A stretch of DNA of 7,525 nucleotides from DRQF01 sp964559135 (GCA_964559135.1 CAZLGG010000149.1:1-7525); one strand, 5' to 3'; positions 1-5,754 are shown, counted from the stretch's first letter. A program made the numbers and translations. The notes: generated by a model from the sequence alone, not told the origin.

Positions 1-75
1 GTAGTCCCTGGGGTCCAGGCCGAACCTGGCTATCTTGGCGAGGAGCTCCTCCTCGGTCGGCTTCGGACGGCTCAT
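1..75 (-). CDS. 5' end of an unidentified gene running off the left edge
   Basis: An ATG on the minus strand at 75-73 opens a frame that stays open to the window edge and gives 25 residues beginning MSRPKPTEEELLAKIARFG. A GGAG Shine-Dalgarno sequence (minus strand, 85-82) lies 6 bases before the ATG, which supports this start. The N-terminus is charged and probably helical, with no signal peptide or membrane segment, so a cytoplasmic protein is likely. Too little is visible to name a family. It is transcribed away from the plus-strand genes that begin to its right. Confidence 0.6.
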   Translation of the reverse strand, partial: MSRPKPTEEELLAKIARFGLDPRDY

Positions 76-116
76 GGCGGTCTCCGCCCCCCGCAGGGGA
101 TTCGGCTACGATGGGG

Positions 117-122
117 ATTGTA
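117..122 (-). promoter_or_regulatory. Possible -10 element for the leftmost minus-strand gene
   Basis: Read on the minus strand the hexamer is TACAAT, 41 bases upstream of the ATG at 75. It matches five of six positions of the sigma-70 TATAAT consensus, but no good -35 element is found 16-18 bases further upstream. This is a weak single-motif suggestion. Confidence 0.2.
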
Positions 123-744
123 TCGGCTTGACAAGGGTTTGCCTGCACCCGGGTCGCTACGGGGGGCGTCCTGGGGAGGCCGAGCTACGACTACGACGGA
201 CGCGCGGACAGTCGAGATAGGGCGATCAGGGCGATCCGGGGCTGCTCCGCCATCGTCCCAGAGTGATTCTGGAGCGCAGCGTGCATCGGGGAACGGCGAC
301 CCGCTCCAAGTCAGCGAATCGAAATTCCCTGGGCAGCCCGAGAGCGGCACAGCCGCGAATCTGGAGAGCTATGGCGGTACGGTGGCGGGCGTCTACTACG
401 AGCGCGGCACTGCCTATGCGATAGACAGTCAAGGCAATCGGCAGGTGTTCAAGACTCGTGTTTTTGGTGGCGACACCGAGGTTCTGGGGGGAGGTCTCTC
501 GATCGGTAGACAGATCACCAACGCACCGAATGTGTACTCGCTCGAAGGTCGATCAGTGAGCCTTGGGGTTGCAGGAGGCCCCTATGCCTACGAGGGATCA
601 GTTGAGTTGAACTTCGGATCGAATTATCGGGGTGTCACGGTCACAGGCGGGGCTAGCGGGGGATTCATACCGGGTGGTGCTCGCGGGGTCCAGGAGCTTT
701 GGACGCCAGTCCGGTTCACAATCGTGAGAGGAGGCGGGATATGA
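118..744 (+). CDS. Glycine-rich, beta-type C-terminal module, probably the truncated end of a larger secreted or toxin-like protein
   Basis: The open frame from TTG 118 encodes 208 residues. Roughly the first 85 are low-complexity Ser/Gly/Arg-rich sequence. The last 120 are regular, rich in Gly, Ser, Val and Tyr, and look like successive beta strands (YGGTVAGVYYERGTAYAID, later VSLGVAGGPYAYEGSVELNF). The 3' end is well supported because its TGA overlaps the next ATG as ATGA (741-744). The 5' end is not: only TTG 118, TTG 139 and GTG 382 are available in frame and none has a good ribosome-binding site. This pattern fits a C-terminal fragment cut from a longer gene, such as the end of an Rhs/YD-repeat polymorphic toxin. 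No catalytic motif is recognised. Codon use looks less GC-biased than in the metabolic genes at the right, which suggests acquired DNA. The function is unknown and the toxin idea is inference from layout. Confidence 0.5.
   Translation: MYRLDKGLPAPGSLRGASWGGRATTTTDARTVEIGRSGRSGAAPPSSQSDSGAQRASGNGDPLQVSESKFPGQPESGTAANLESYGGTVAGVYYERGTAYAIDSQGNRQVFKTRVFGGDTEVLGGGLSIGRQITNAPNVYSLEGRSVSLGVAGGPYAYEGSVELNFGSNYRGVTVTGGASGGFIPGGARGVQELWTPVRFTIVRGGGI
729..734 (+). promoter_or_regulatory. Strong ribosome-binding site for the gene at 741
   Basis: A perfect AGGAGG lies 6 bases before ATG 741, inside the 3' end of the preceding open frame. It fixes the start at 741 rather than the in-frame upstream start at 699. 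It is also consistent with translational coupling through the ATGA overlap. Confidence 0.85.
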
Positions 745-1436
745 AGCGGATTCTCATGCTCTGCGGCCTGCTCTTCGTTGCGCTGGGCGTCTACACCGGA
801 GCAACCGCACTAGTGGGAAGTGAGGAGAGCAACATCGAGGGTGCTTCCGCCATCGCCGTCCTGTCGTCTGGAGAGATCGTAGTGGCCGTCTCCCACGACC
901 AACGAGTTCTGCTCTACTCGCCGGAAGGAAGGCTTCTGCAAGCAGTCTCAGTAGATTCGGGGTGGGGCGGGATTCGCCTTAGGGCCCTCCCCGATGGGGG
1001 TTTCCAGGCCGCCACCGTGAGGAACCGAAGGCTCTACACGTTCGATTCCGATGGCCAGATCGCATCTTTGCAAGAGAACTTTGATGGATACGAATCGTTC
1101 GGACCGCATGGCCAGTGGGAAGCCCGATCAGCGACAGGCGACGTGTACACGCTTGAAGGATCCACGATCGTGCGGAAGCGCGGGACATCCAAGGAAGTGG
1201 TTGTCGATCAGCGATGGCGCTGGCCATTGGGTGGGGAACCATTCGTTGCAGCGCTGCTCTGGGTGTCCGGAGTGGCTCAGCTTCTGATCGCATTTCTAGG
1301 TGCGGAACGCTTTCGAGCCTTCATCCTACGGTCTGCGCATGCTAAGCAGCCACAATGGGTCGGCCCGACACAGAACGAAGATCACAATCCCGATCGAAGA
1401 CCTTCCGCAACAAAGGCAAGTTCTCGGATCGAATGA
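741..1436 (+). CDS. Two-TM membrane protein with beta-propeller-like repeats, candidate partner or immunity protein
   Basis: This is a 231-residue protein starting at ATG 741 behind a perfect AGGAGG. Residues 4-25 form an N-terminal membrane segment or uncleaved signal anchor (LMLCGLLFVALGVYTG). Residues about 36-145 contain repeated strand-turn-strand units with a D/E-G turn (VLLYSPEGRLLQAV, LYTFDSDGQIASL, VYTLEGSTIV), as in NHL/PQQ-type beta-propeller blades. Residues 167-187 form a second membrane helix, and the tail (about 188-231) is charged. The propeller-like part would lie between the two helices, probably on the periplasmic side. Its ATG overlaps the TGA of the upstream module, so the two are likely co-translated. 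Membrane anchoring, small size and the position directly behind a C-terminal toxin-like fragment are typical of immunity proteins, but no known immunity family is recognised. It could equally be an ordinary envelope protein. Confidence 0.75.
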   Translation: MKRILMLCGLLFVALGVYTGATALVGSEESNIEGASAIAVLSSGEIVVAVSHDQRVLLYSPEGRLLQAVSVDSGWGGIRLRALPDGGFQAATVRNRRLYTFDSDGQIASLQENFDGYESFGPHGQWEARSATGDVYTLEGSTIVRKRGTSKEVVVDQRWRWPLGGEPFVAALLWVSGVAQLLIAFLGAERFRAFILRSAHAKQPQWVGPTQNEDHNPDRRPSATKASSRIE

Positions 1437-1465
1437 ATCATTTTCTTCTCGCATCCAAGGAGTAG

Positions 1466-1933
1466 TCCCAAAGGGGTGCGCCCGTCGGTGTCCAAGTCGC
1501 CGGTGGGAACGAGCTCACGGACGCCGAAGCCTTGGCCCGCGCGCGGCGAATGGCCGTGGCAGCGCAGAACGGATTCCTTCCCGGCTTCGTTCCCGGAGAT
1601 CCGCCCGCACCCGGCGCTGAGCTCACGAGGCGAGGGCTCGAAGGAGCACTCGATGTAGGCATCGCCGCGGGTACCGGCGTGTTGGTGCCGAAAGGGGTCG
1701 TGGCCGGCCGTGCCGCCGTTCAAGCAGGCAAGGCGCTTGCAAGAGATCCACGTGTGTTCGTCGAGACGACGAACTTCAGTGTCAATTTTGCACGGGGCGT
1801 GAACCTCGGTCGAAACCTGAACGTGTTCGAGCGGCCTCTTGGCTTTGGACCCGGTTCAATTGCCGGGCACGCACTTGGCGTAGGAGTGGGTGTGGCGTCG
1901 AGGGTCGGACGCTTCGTGGGTAACTTGTTCTAG
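1466..1933 (+). CDS. Second glycine-rich C-terminal module with no clear start, probably a truncated toxin-like fragment
   Basis: The frame opens directly after an in-frame TAG (1463-1465) and runs to TAG at 1931-1933. The first usable start is TTG 1532 (133 residues), which has no Shine-Dalgarno sequence. Coding character already appears upstream of it (GAPVGVQVAGGNELTDAEAL), so the true 5' part seems lost. The middle is a hydrophobic Gly/Ala stretch (LEGALDVGIAAGTGVLVPKG), as often found just before the C-terminal domain of large secreted toxins. The end carries FVETTNFSVNFARGVNLGRN and a Gly/Val tail, GHALGVGVGVASRVGRFVG. No cysteine, catalytic motif or known toxin domain is recognised. 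It ends 2 bases before the next ATG, mirroring the cassette at 118-1436. If a translated gene is required, TTG 1532 is the best available start. Confidence 0.45.
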   Translation, partial: SQRGAPVGVQVAGGNELTDAEALARARRMAVAAQNGFLPGFVPGDPPAPGAELTRRGLEGALDVGIAAGTGVLVPKGVVAGRAAVQAGKALARDPRVFVETTNFSVNFARGVNLGRNLNVFERPLGFGPGSIAGHALGVGVGVASRVGRFVGNLF

Positions 1934-1935
1934 TC

Positions 1936-2475
1936 ATGGACTGGATCGTTGTCGGACTCCTCGCAATCGGTGTGCTGGTTGCGGTGTGGAAGTTCCTGGG
2001 CTGGCAACCGTTGGGGCGCAACCAGAGACGCGAGGACTTCGAGCATGGGATCAAGTCGCTTCTCATCTTGAAAGAGAACGGAGGCTCGCTCCACGTACAG
2101 CAGAGGGGAGCGGACCTCGCTTTCGATTTTCTCCGCGCTGAGGGCGGAGACGATGAGGCGCTCCTCGTCTTGCGCGTACCGCGTGCCCCGTGGTCGGAGG
2201 AGCATGCCAAGGAGCTCTGCGACGTCTTCGAGTCGCACCGGATCGAGGTGCGATTCGTCCAAGAGCCAGGCTCCGAGATGCTCGCAGAGGTGCGCATCCC
2301 AGTCGAGAACATCTGGGAGGAGTGGTGTGGGGCCAAAGGGGCGCGAGCCGCGCACCTCTTGCTGGACACCCTTGCCGTGCCTCGAGACGCGAGGTTCGAC
2401 CTTTCTCTCCACGGGACTCCGAGCAAGCGCGGGCTGACGCGAGAGAGGCAGCTCCGCCAAGAGGGCCGAGCCTGA
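1936..2475 (+). CDS. Small membrane-anchored protein, candidate partner or immunity protein of the second cassette
   Basis: This is a 179-residue protein starting at ATG 1936, two bases after the upstream stop. One N-terminal membrane helix covers residues about 3-22 (WIVVGLLAIGVLVAVWKFLG). A soluble mixed alpha/beta domain follows (about 30-155) and the C-terminus is basic. The soluble part contains GGSLHVQQRGADLAFDF, LLVLRVPRAPWSEEHAKELC and a conserved-looking VENIWEEWCGAKG. The membrane topology (short N-terminus outside, domain in the cytoplasm) is inferred from the Lys/Arg just after the helix. There is no strong ribosome-binding site, so translation is probably coupled to the upstream frame. 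The gene stops 12 bases from the convergent TIR-like gene, with no room for a terminator. I do not recognise the family. Confidence 0.75.
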   Translation: MDWIVVGLLAIGVLVAVWKFLGWQPLGRNQRREDFEHGIKSLLILKENGGSLHVQQRGADLAFDFLRAEGGDDEALLVLRVPRAPWSEEHAKELCDVFESHRIEVRFVQEPGSEMLAEVRIPVENIWEEWCGAKGARAAHLLLDTLAVPRDARFDLSLHGTPSKRGLTRERQLRQEGRA

Positions 2476-2487
2476 GAAGCAGCCTCC

Positions 2488-2982
2488 TCACAGCTTTGCC
2501 ACGTCGATGTGGATGCCCTGCTTGTCCATCTCCTTGGCGAGGATGACCTTGGTCTCGTCGACGCTGTCGGTGAAGGGAAGGTAGATGAGGCCCTGGACAT
2601 CGGAGGGGCGCTCCATCTGGTCCTGGTGCTTGAGGAGGATGGCGACGCGGGAGTGGCCGAGCTTGGCCAGCAGCATCCCGAGCTCGAAGACCACGTTCTG
2701 GCGCGCCCTGTACTTGCGCTCATCGGCCTTGCCGCGGGCGTAGCCCTCATCGTCGGGCGTGGCGAGGACCACGGCAAAGCGCACGTCGTCGCCGGTGTAC
2801 TTCTCGAGCTTCTCGATGTTGGTCTTCCCCTCGGAGGGGAGCTGATCGAGGATCAGGGGCTCGAGGTTCCAGCGGCGGAGCATGGCCTCGAGCTGGTCAC
2901 CGGTGTCGTTGCCGAGACGGCTGCGCTTGTCGAGGACGAGGCCCACCTCCTCGAGCCATTGCTGAACTTCGTCGGCGTTCAT
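2488..2982 (-). CDS. TIR-like nucleotide-binding protein (Cap12/Pycsar-effector TIR type, PF10137-like), candidate defence effector
   Basis: This is a 164-residue protein from ATG 2982. Residues about 39-164 match the TIR-like 'predicted nucleotide-binding' family: LEPLILDQLPSEGKT (40-54), IEKLEKY (56-62), FAVVLATPDDEG (69-80), ARQNVVFELGMLLAKLG (93-109), VAILLKHQ (113-120), IYLPFTD (133-139), a Lys-rich helix and the terminal IDVAKL. By family knowledge the Glu of NVVFELG (E100) is the likely catalytic residue for NAD cleavage. Relatives act as death effectors in CBASS and Pycsar. The N-terminal 38 residues are unusual: the normal first strand with its VFxVHG motif is not recognisable. A longer frame from 3516 exists, but its extra part reads through an IS66 scrap and is not protein-like. 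The start overlaps the stop of an upstream gene remnant (ATGA). No nucleotidyltransferase or cyclase is in the window, so assignment to a specific system is open. Confidence 0.85.
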   Translation of the reverse strand: MNADEVQQWLEEVGLVLDKRSRLGNDTGDQLEAMLRRWNLEPLILDQLPSEGKTNIEKLEKYTGDDVRFAVVLATPDDEGYARGKADERKYRARQNVVFELGMLLAKLGHSRVAILLKHQDQMERPSDVQGLIYLPFTDSVDETKVILAKEMDKQGIHIDVAKL

Positions 2983-3083
2983 CGGGCTTGGGCCGCCACC
3001 AGGGAGTTGATGAGGGGGACGACGGCGCGTCGATCCTTCTCGGGGAGCTGGAGGCTCGTAGGACTGGGTGTCGCTTGACTGGG
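2979..3083 (-). pseudogene. 3' remnant of a gene upstream of the TIR-like gene, regulator-like tail
   Basis: In the minus-strand frame ending at TGA 2981-2979 there is a convincing C-terminal tail containing LPEKDRRAVVPLINSL, followed by VAAQAR and the stop. It looks like the last helix of helix-turn-helix (XRE-type) regulators, where 'LPEEDR..LL.LID.L' endings are common. The stop overlaps the ATG of the TIR-like gene as ATGA, so the two were once an operon. Upstream of about 3083 this frame loses protein character, exactly where an out-of-frame IS66 fragment begins. The gene is therefore most likely truncated, with its N-terminal (DNA-binding) part missing. The regulator identity is inference from about 25 residues. 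Confidence 0.45.
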
Positions 3084-3170
3084 ATCGGCTGGGGTGGCAC
3101 CGGAGCCACCCGCACGCCCTCCGTGCAGGTGGGGCATCCGTACTTGGGCCGGATGGGCCGCATCCGGCGG
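3080..3170 (-). mobile_element. IS66-family transposase fragment (zinc-binding region remnant)
   Basis: In a third minus-strand frame the sequence reads RMRPIRPKYGCPTCTEGVRV followed by APVPPQPIP. This is characteristic of the IS66 transposase (TnpC) zinc-binding segment: a 'RPKY.C..C..GV..AP.PPQPI' stretch that precedes the catalytic core. Both cysteines of the CPTC pair are present. Similarity could extend upstream to about 3215 (RFVARGL). Directly after QPIP the frame changes to unrelated sequence, and the expected 'LLAHVLVSKYADHLPLYR' continuation is absent in all three frames. No terminal repeats, other IS66 orfs or flanking duplication were seen. It is a decayed scrap, not a functional element. 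Confidence 0.65.
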
Positions 3171-3257
3171 GGCTTGGCTTCGAGACCTCTGGCGACGAAC
3201 CGAGGCCGGCGTGAGGGTGTGGAAGCGGCACCCTGCGCTGTTCGTACCCGAGACGAG

Positions 3258-3620
3258 CTACCGAGAGCCGCCGGGCTCGCTCTTCGACGGCGTCGGCAGC
3301 TTTCCGGTCCGACCAAACTCGGCGATGGTTGCCATCCTCCAGTCGCAGAAGGGCTCGATGTCCTCGAGCGATGGCCTGTTCGAGCGTGCCTTGATCCAGT
3401 TGTCGATCCTGGCCAGACCAGCCAGGAGGTGCTTCTTCTCGAATGGGATGCCCGGCCGCTTGGCGTAGCTCCACGCGGCCCTCAGGTCGGCGGCAAAACC
3501 GGCCGGGCTGCTGCACCGGAGAATCGGGTCCTCGTCGGCCGACCGCTCTTCGGCGCAGGACGAGACCACGGGCGCCGCGCAGAGCCCAAGGACGACCAGC
3601 ACTGTGGCCGCGGATCGCAC
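3258..3620 (-). CDS. Small predicted lipoprotein of unknown function
   Basis: From GTG 3620 the frame gives 120 residues. Residues 1-22 form a signal peptide with a hydrophobic core (VLVVLGLCAAPVV) and a lipobox VSSC (19-22), so Cys22 would be lipidated after cleavage. The mature part is short, helical and charged (PFEKKHLLAGLARIDNWIKA), with two further cysteines (C36, C92) that could form a disulphide, and ends in a Pro/Ser-rich tail. The longer frame from 3773 adds an Arg/Pro/Gly-rich stretch without protein character, so the signal peptide decides the start. The ribosome-binding site is weak. It is encoded on the same strand as, and upstream of, the IS66 scrap and TIR-like gene, separated by about 40-90 bases of non-coding sequence. 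I know no family for it. Confidence 0.55.
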   Translation of the reverse strand: MRSAATVLVVLGLCAAPVVSSCAEERSADEDPILRCSSPAGFAADLRAAWSYAKRPGIPFEKKHLLAGLARIDNWIKARSNRPSLEDIEPFCDWRMATIAEFGRTGKLPTPSKSEPGGSR

Positions 3621-3724
3621 GACCCAGAATCTACCAGGAGACGCTCCCGAGAAAAGGGTGCCACATGCGCTTCGCCCCCTTCCCGGAGGGATCTCGGGGC
3701 CTCTTCTCCTTCCCCCGCCGACTC

Positions 3725-3757
3725 GCCTCGGCTCCGCCGGGCTCCGGCTGAGGCCGG
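3725..3757 (-). terminator. Possible hairpin downstream of the monooxygenase gene
   Basis: An inverted repeat CCGGC-TGAG-GCCGG (3744-3757) is nested in a longer imperfect dyad that pairs GCCTC near 3725 with GAGGC near 3750. It lies 24-56 bases after the stop of the monooxygenase gene. No T-run follows on either strand, so it would be at best a weak or factor-assisted terminator. It may simply reflect the high GC content. Confidence 0.2.
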
Positions 3758-3780
3758 TTCGCCGACAGGTCATTCGCCCT

Positions 3781-5280
3781 TCACCGGATCAGGCGATAGT
3801 CCGCCAGGCGGAAGCGCTTGCGGGAGAAGATGAAGTGAACCACCGATTCGGGTGAGAGGCTGGTCACTTCACCGGTCATGCCTCTTCTGTAGAAGGCCTT
3901 GCATTCGCCACGCTGCCAGACCGTCGACTTCATGGTCTCCCTCATATTCGCGACGTACCGGCGCTGCACATCGGGTTTGACATCGATGGCCTTGATCGTC
4001 TCATCCCCTTTGACGGCGCAAATCGCCTTGACTGTGTAGTTGACCATGGCCTCCATGTAGCAGAGCTGTGAGCTGTGCCCCGTCCCCGTGTTGGGGCCGT
4101 TGATCTTGAAGTAGCTCGGATATCCCGAAACGGTGATGCCCTTGTAGGAGGCGATCTCCCTCTCCCATTCGTCGTTCAGGATCCGGCCATCGATCCCACG
4201 GACCCGAAACGAGAGCATTCTCTTGGGGTCCGAATAGGCGAAGTAGCCCGTGGCATAGACGATGATGTCCAAGGGGATGTCCTTGCCGTCCCTGGTCCTG
4301 ATTCCCGAGGGGGTGATCTTCTCGATCCCGCTGATCTCGACATCGACATTCTCGCGGGAGAGCGCGGGAAGATAGGAGTTCGTCGGGATGACACGCCGGG
4401 TACCCAGCTCGTAGCTCGGCATCATGTACCGGCGCAGCTCGTCGTCATCGATGTACTTCTCGAGCTTCTTCCTCAGGTTCCTTGTGTACAGGAACTTGAT
4501 GAGCTCGCTGAGCTTCGAAGTAAAGGGATAGCGACGGAAGCCGATGAACCGCGCCTCGTGAACGCAGAACGTGATGAAGCGATGGAGGTGCCGGATTCCC
4601 GGCAGAACCAGGGCCACTTGCTCCAGCGTGCTGTACTTCCGGTCCGAACGCGGGAGGATCCACTCGGGCGTGCCCATGAAGAGGGTCAGGCGATCGACTT
4701 CACTGGCGATCGCCGAAACGACCTGGACACCCGAACATCCCGAACCAATGACGCCGACACGTTTCCCCTCGTAGGGGAGGTCGTGATCCCAGTATGCGGT
4801 ATGGAAGCTCGCGCCCTCGAAGCTCTCCGCGCCTTCGATGTGAGGCATTCTCGGGTTCGCCAACACGCCGCTCGTATCGATCACGAAACGAGCGCGATAG
4901 GTCTCGCCCGACGCCACCTCCACTCGCCACGAAGATTCGTCCTCGTCATAGGTCAGCTCGACGACTTCCTGGCGGGTCCTCGCGTCCTTGCGGATGTCGA
5001 ACTTGTCGATGATGTAGTTCGTATAGGCGAGCAGTTCCTTCTGGGGGGCGAACTTCTTCGTGAACCGGTAGGGGATGAAGGAAACCGAGTACAGGCCGGT
5101 GGGAACATCCACCTCGGCACCCGGATACGTGTTCTGTTGCCAGGTCCCTCCCAGCTCGGCCCCTCTTTCCAGGAGGACGAAGTCGTCGAGCTTGCTCTTC
5201 TTCAGCCGTATGGCTGCGAGCAGGCCGGAGAACCCGGAACCGATGATGACGGTCTCGAAGGTCTGGGTATCCCTCTTCAT
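3781..5280 (-). CDS. Flavin-containing monooxygenase, Baeyer-Villiger type
   Basis: This is a complete 499-residue flavoprotein starting at ATG 5280. The FAD-binding Rossmann motif GSGFSG is at 14-19, followed by the glutamate-ending strand FVLLERG (34-40). GGTWQQNTYPGAEVD (44-58) matches the [AG]GxWxxxx[FY]P[GM]xxxD signature of Baeyer-Villiger enzymes. FEGASFHTAYWD (154-165) is the FxGxxxHxxxW[PD] fingerprint. The NADPH-binding motif GSGCSG is at 179-184 and the ATGY motif at 343-346. Family members use NADPH and O2 to insert oxygen into ketones or to oxygenate heteroatoms, in the cytoplasm. Length and all key motifs are intact, so the enzyme should be active. The substrate cannot be read from sequence; terpenoid, steroid or long-chain ketones are possible. 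A GGGGTGG about 5 bases before the ATG is a modest ribosome-binding site. A large opposite-strand open frame across it (4075-5604) is a shadow. Confidence 0.95.
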   Translation of the reverse strand: MKRDTQTFETVIIGSGFSGLLAAIRLKKSKLDDFVLLERGAELGGTWQQNTYPGAEVDVPTGLYSVSFIPYRFTKKFAPQKELLAYTNYIIDKFDIRKDARTRQEVVELTYDEDESSWRVEVASGETYRARFVIDTSGVLANPRMPHIEGAESFEGASFHTAYWDHDLPYEGKRVGVIGSGCSGVQVVSAIASEVDRLTLFMGTPEWILPRSDRKYSTLEQVALVLPGIRHLHRFITFCVHEARFIGFRRYPFTSKLSELIKFLYTRNLRKKLEKYIDDDELRRYMMPSYELGTRRVIPTNSYLPALSRENVDVEISGIEKITPSGIRTRDGKDIPLDIIVYATGYFAYSDPKRMLSFRVRGIDGRILNDEWEREIASYKGITVSGYPSYFKINGPNTGTGHSSQLCYMEAMVNYTVKAICAVKGDETIKAIDVKPDVQRRYVANMRETMKSTVWQRGECKAFYRRGMTGEVTSLSPESVVHFIFSRKRFRLADYRLIR

Positions 5281-5483
5281 CGGGCCACCCCAGGCCTGAG
5301 TTCCAACCGCAACCCGGGCTCCAGGAGCCGTGTGATGAACTCGTCCCGCAGGCTCGAAACCTGGAAGGTGTCAGCGGGGGTCCAAGCCGCGGAGCGAGTC
5401 CGACCGGGAGGGAGCGGGAATCCGCGGAACGGCGGGCCCAAAGCGGTCACGCGGACAGGCCCCGTAGACCGTTCCCCACTCAT
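5277..5483 (-). CDS. Doubtful small frame overlapping the start of the monooxygenase gene, possibly a gene remnant
   Basis: A minus-strand frame from ATG 5483 (or TTG 5507) gives 68-76 residues and ends in a TGA that overlaps the monooxygenase ATG as ATGA. Codon third positions in this frame are mostly G/C, and the tail (SSLRDEFITRLLEPGLRLEL) looks protein-like and helical. The N-terminal half is Pro/Arg/Gly-rich and unconvincing. The frame opens just after a TGA near 5534 and has no ribosome-binding site. It may be the 3' end of a truncated gene once co-transcribed with the monooxygenase, or chance in GC-rich DNA. No family is recognised. Confidence 0.25.
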   Translation of the reverse strand: MSGERSTGPVRVTALGPPFRGFPLPPGRTRSAAWTPADTFQVSSLRDEFITRLLEPGLRLELRPGVAR

Positions 5484-5754
5484 CGATGTGGCGATCCAGC
5501 GATCCAATGGAGCTGTCGATCCAAGACCCGATCATAGGTGGGCAACTCCATTCACGCGAGGGGATGGGAGCCCCAACGAGGCTCCTGTGCGGCGAGGGGG
5601 ATGACCGGCGAGTCCGCGCGGAAGATCGAGACCCGAGCGCCCACCGCGAGACCCGACCGGGCCTGCTCGTGCCCTCCCCAGTCTGTCCGTCGCAGGCACG
5701 GCTCCTCTGACGCTCGCCCAACCCGTGGAGCAGCCCGATCGGGCCGCCGAAGGG
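5281..5754. other. Poorly coding stretch between the monooxygenase gene and hicA
   Basis: Apart from the doubtful frame at 5277-5507, I see no gene in these 474 bases. Several open frames on both strands are Arg/Pro/Ser-rich with no domain-like sequence. The hicA reading frame runs through here to 5532 only because a frameshift bypasses its proper stop at 5757-5755. No tRNA, clear terminator or repeat was found. Confidence 0.4.

Noticed and set aside
128..133. A TTGACA hexamer as a plus-strand -35 element
   Set aside because: No -10-like hexamer lies 16-18 bases downstream; that sequence is GC-rich.
1782..2777. A 331-codon minus-strand frame rich in Ser/Arg/Pro
   Set aside because: It is a shadow frame crossing two genes of opposite orientation, with repetitive Ser/Arg composition typical of out-of-frame GC-rich DNA.
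2488..2982. Calling the TIR-like gene a CBASS or Pycsar system
   Set aside because: No CD-NTase, nucleotide cyclase, STING or cyclic-nucleotide-binding domain is present in the window; only the effector-type TIR-like domain is seen.
2983..3516. N-terminal extension of the TIR-like protein to a 342-residue product
   Set aside because: The extra 178 residues are Arg/Pro/Ser-rich, run out of frame through an IS66 remnant and overlap the lipoprotein gene. ATG 2982, with the ATGA overlap, is the credible start.
3621..3773. Upstream extension of the lipoprotein frame to 3773
   Set aside because: The extension (Arg/Pro/Gly-rich) would bury the signal peptide. GTG 3620 places a proper signal sequence and lipobox at the N-terminus.
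4075..5604. A 509-codon plus-strand open frame across the monooxygenase gene
   Set aside because: It is an antisense shadow of a strongly supported Baeyer-Villiger monooxygenase in GC-rich DNA. Its translation is Arg/Asp/Val-rich with no domain features.
5532..5754. C-terminal 80 residues of the long HicA frame as a fused domain
   Set aside because: The sequence is low-quality Arg/Gly/Ser/Pro. The normal HicA tail and stop exist in the adjacent frame, so this is frameshift read-through, not a fusion.
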